A stretch of DNA of 33,435 nucleotides from Desulfurobacteriaceae bacterium (GTDB lineage: Bacteria; Aquificota; Aquificia; Desulfurobacteriales; Desulfurobacteriaceae). Shown in pieces: positions 32,810 through 33,435 of this stretch; positions within the stretch are counted from its first letter, which is position 1, and every line of letters begins with the position of its first letter. The notes beneath the pieces are model-generated. The model was not told where the DNA came from. It worked only from the letters and a program-made list of their open reading frames with translations, and ran no database searches. Made by a program: the position numbers and the translations under genes. Location: NCBI GenBank assembly GCA_026987115.1, contig JALSNF010000040.1, positions 1-33,435 of the forward strand. The letters are read 5' to 3'.

Positions 32810-33435
32810 GTGCCAGTTTTTCACTTTAAAGGCAAGAGTTTAAAGGGGGAGCTCCGCGTTCCCTCTGATAAGTCAATATCCCATAGGAGCGTTATTCTTG
32901 GCTCAATTAACAAAGGGGAGGTAAGAGTAAAAAACTTTTTGTTTTCTGAAGACTGTTTAAATACCCTTAAGGCTTTTAAAGAGTTGGGAGTTGATATAGA
33001 AGTAGGTAAAGAAATACTCATAAAGGGTAAGGGAAAGCACTCTTTAAAGGAGCCGTTTAACGTTATAGACCTTGGAAACTCGGGAACTTCAATTAGGCTC
33101 ATTAGCGGTGTCCTTTCAGGTCAGCCCTTTTACTCTGTTTTAACGGGAGACAAGTACTTAAGGAAAAGGCCTATGGATAGGATTGCCCTTCCCCTGCGGC
33201 AGATGGGAGCTTCTATTTTTGGGAGGGAAGGCGGCAAATATCCACCTTTAACCGTTATAGGGAAGGAGAGGTTAAAGGGGATTAAGTTTAAAAGTCCTAA
33301 AGCTTCTGCTCAAGTAAAGTCGGCAATACTTCTTGCTGGTCTTTTCACAGATGAACCGGTTTCTGTTGTAGAGCCTGCAAAAAGCCGTGATCACACAGAG
33401 CGAATGCTAAAGGCATTTGGCGTTGACTTGGAAGT
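32810..33435 (+). CDS. aroA: 3-phosphoshikimate 1-carboxyvinyltransferase, 5' part
   Basis: AroA (EPSP synthase) joins phosphoenolpyruvate to shikimate-3-phosphate. The gene starts with GTG at 32810 (protein begins MPVFHFKGKSLKGELRVPSD) and runs off the right edge after 208 complete codons. The signature SDKSISHRS, then LGNSGTSIRL, GDKYLRKRPMDR and KSAILLAGLF, are typical. AGAGG, 5 bases upstream within the amidase gene's end, is the likely ribosome site. Whether the enzyme is class I or II cannot be judged from the visible part. Confidence 0.95.
   Translation, partial: MPVFHFKGKSLKGELRVPSDKSISHRSVILGSINKGEVRVKNFLFSEDCLNTLKAFKELGVDIEVGKEILIKGKGKHSLKEPFNVIDLGNSGTSIRLISGVLSGQPFYSVLTGDKYLRKRPMDRIALPLRQMGASIFGREGGKYPPLTVIGKERLKGIKFKSPKASAQVKSAILLAGLFTDEPVSVVEPAKSRDHTERMLKAFGVDLE

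Overview
The window looks like a chromosomal segment from a thermophilic, Gram-negative, flagellated bacterium, most likely Aquificota and close to the Desulfurobacteriaceae (Desulfurobacterium/Thermovibrio type). This is inferred from gene content and protein style, not from a marker gene. LpxA implies lipid A and an outer membrane. FlgM and an FlhB-like protein imply flagella. The proteins are rich in Glu and Lys, coding strands are purine-rich, ribosome sites are strong (GGAGG), GTG and TTG starts are common, and GC is about 42-43% in lines counted by hand. Nearly every base is coding. The longest gap between genes is about 113 bases, so no gap exceeds 300. I found no tRNA, rRNA, CRISPR array, insertion sequence or phage gene.

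Layout. (1) 1-5738, plus strand, one tightly packed operon: the end of maf, a membrane-anchored coiled-coil protein, a receiver-domain protein, ispF, fabZ, lpxA, an MBL-fold hydrolase, hslO (Hsp33) and an archaemetzincin. (2) 5718-8177, minus strand: purine nucleoside phosphorylase and an FG-GAP lipoprotein. (3) 8272-11878, plus strand, a nitrogen locus: amtB, a Fur-family repressor, the PII gene glnB and glnA, with a sigma-54 promoter before amtB and a sigma-54-like site before glnB. A methyltransferase gene follows the glnA terminator. (4) lysA (minus) and argB (plus), divergent. (5) 14850-18098, plus strand: cydA, cydB, a 29-residue CydX-like protein, a two-helix membrane protein and a 33-residue membrane protein. 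The two smallest genes were found by reading the sequence directly. (6) 23777-18100, minus strand: gltX, miaA, hfq, a 2-hydroxyacyl-CoA dehydratase-related Fe-S protein and rqcH (NFACT). (7) 23829-24330: an FlhB-like C-terminal domain gene convergent with flgM. (8) 31561-24381, minus strand: a possible regulator, pilB/gspE, a DUF190 protein, aroD, a hemX/ccsA-like gene, hemA, hemC and hemD. (9) 31656 to the end, plus strand: a Tat-exported amidase and the start of aroA.

How the parts work together. Region 3 is a compact ammonium-sensing and assimilation module: transporter, PII sensor and glutamine synthetase. Region 5 makes a cytochrome bd quinol oxidase, and the haem genes of region 8 could supply its cofactor precursors. 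flgM has its own sigma-28 promoter, whose -35 element begins on the hemD stop codon, so the anti-sigma factor can be made under its own target sigma factor. The most notable observations are that promoter, the sigma-54 promoter at amtB, the two tiny genes of the cyd operon (one ending inside its own terminator) and the very frequent palindrome GAGCTC, counted about 60 times.
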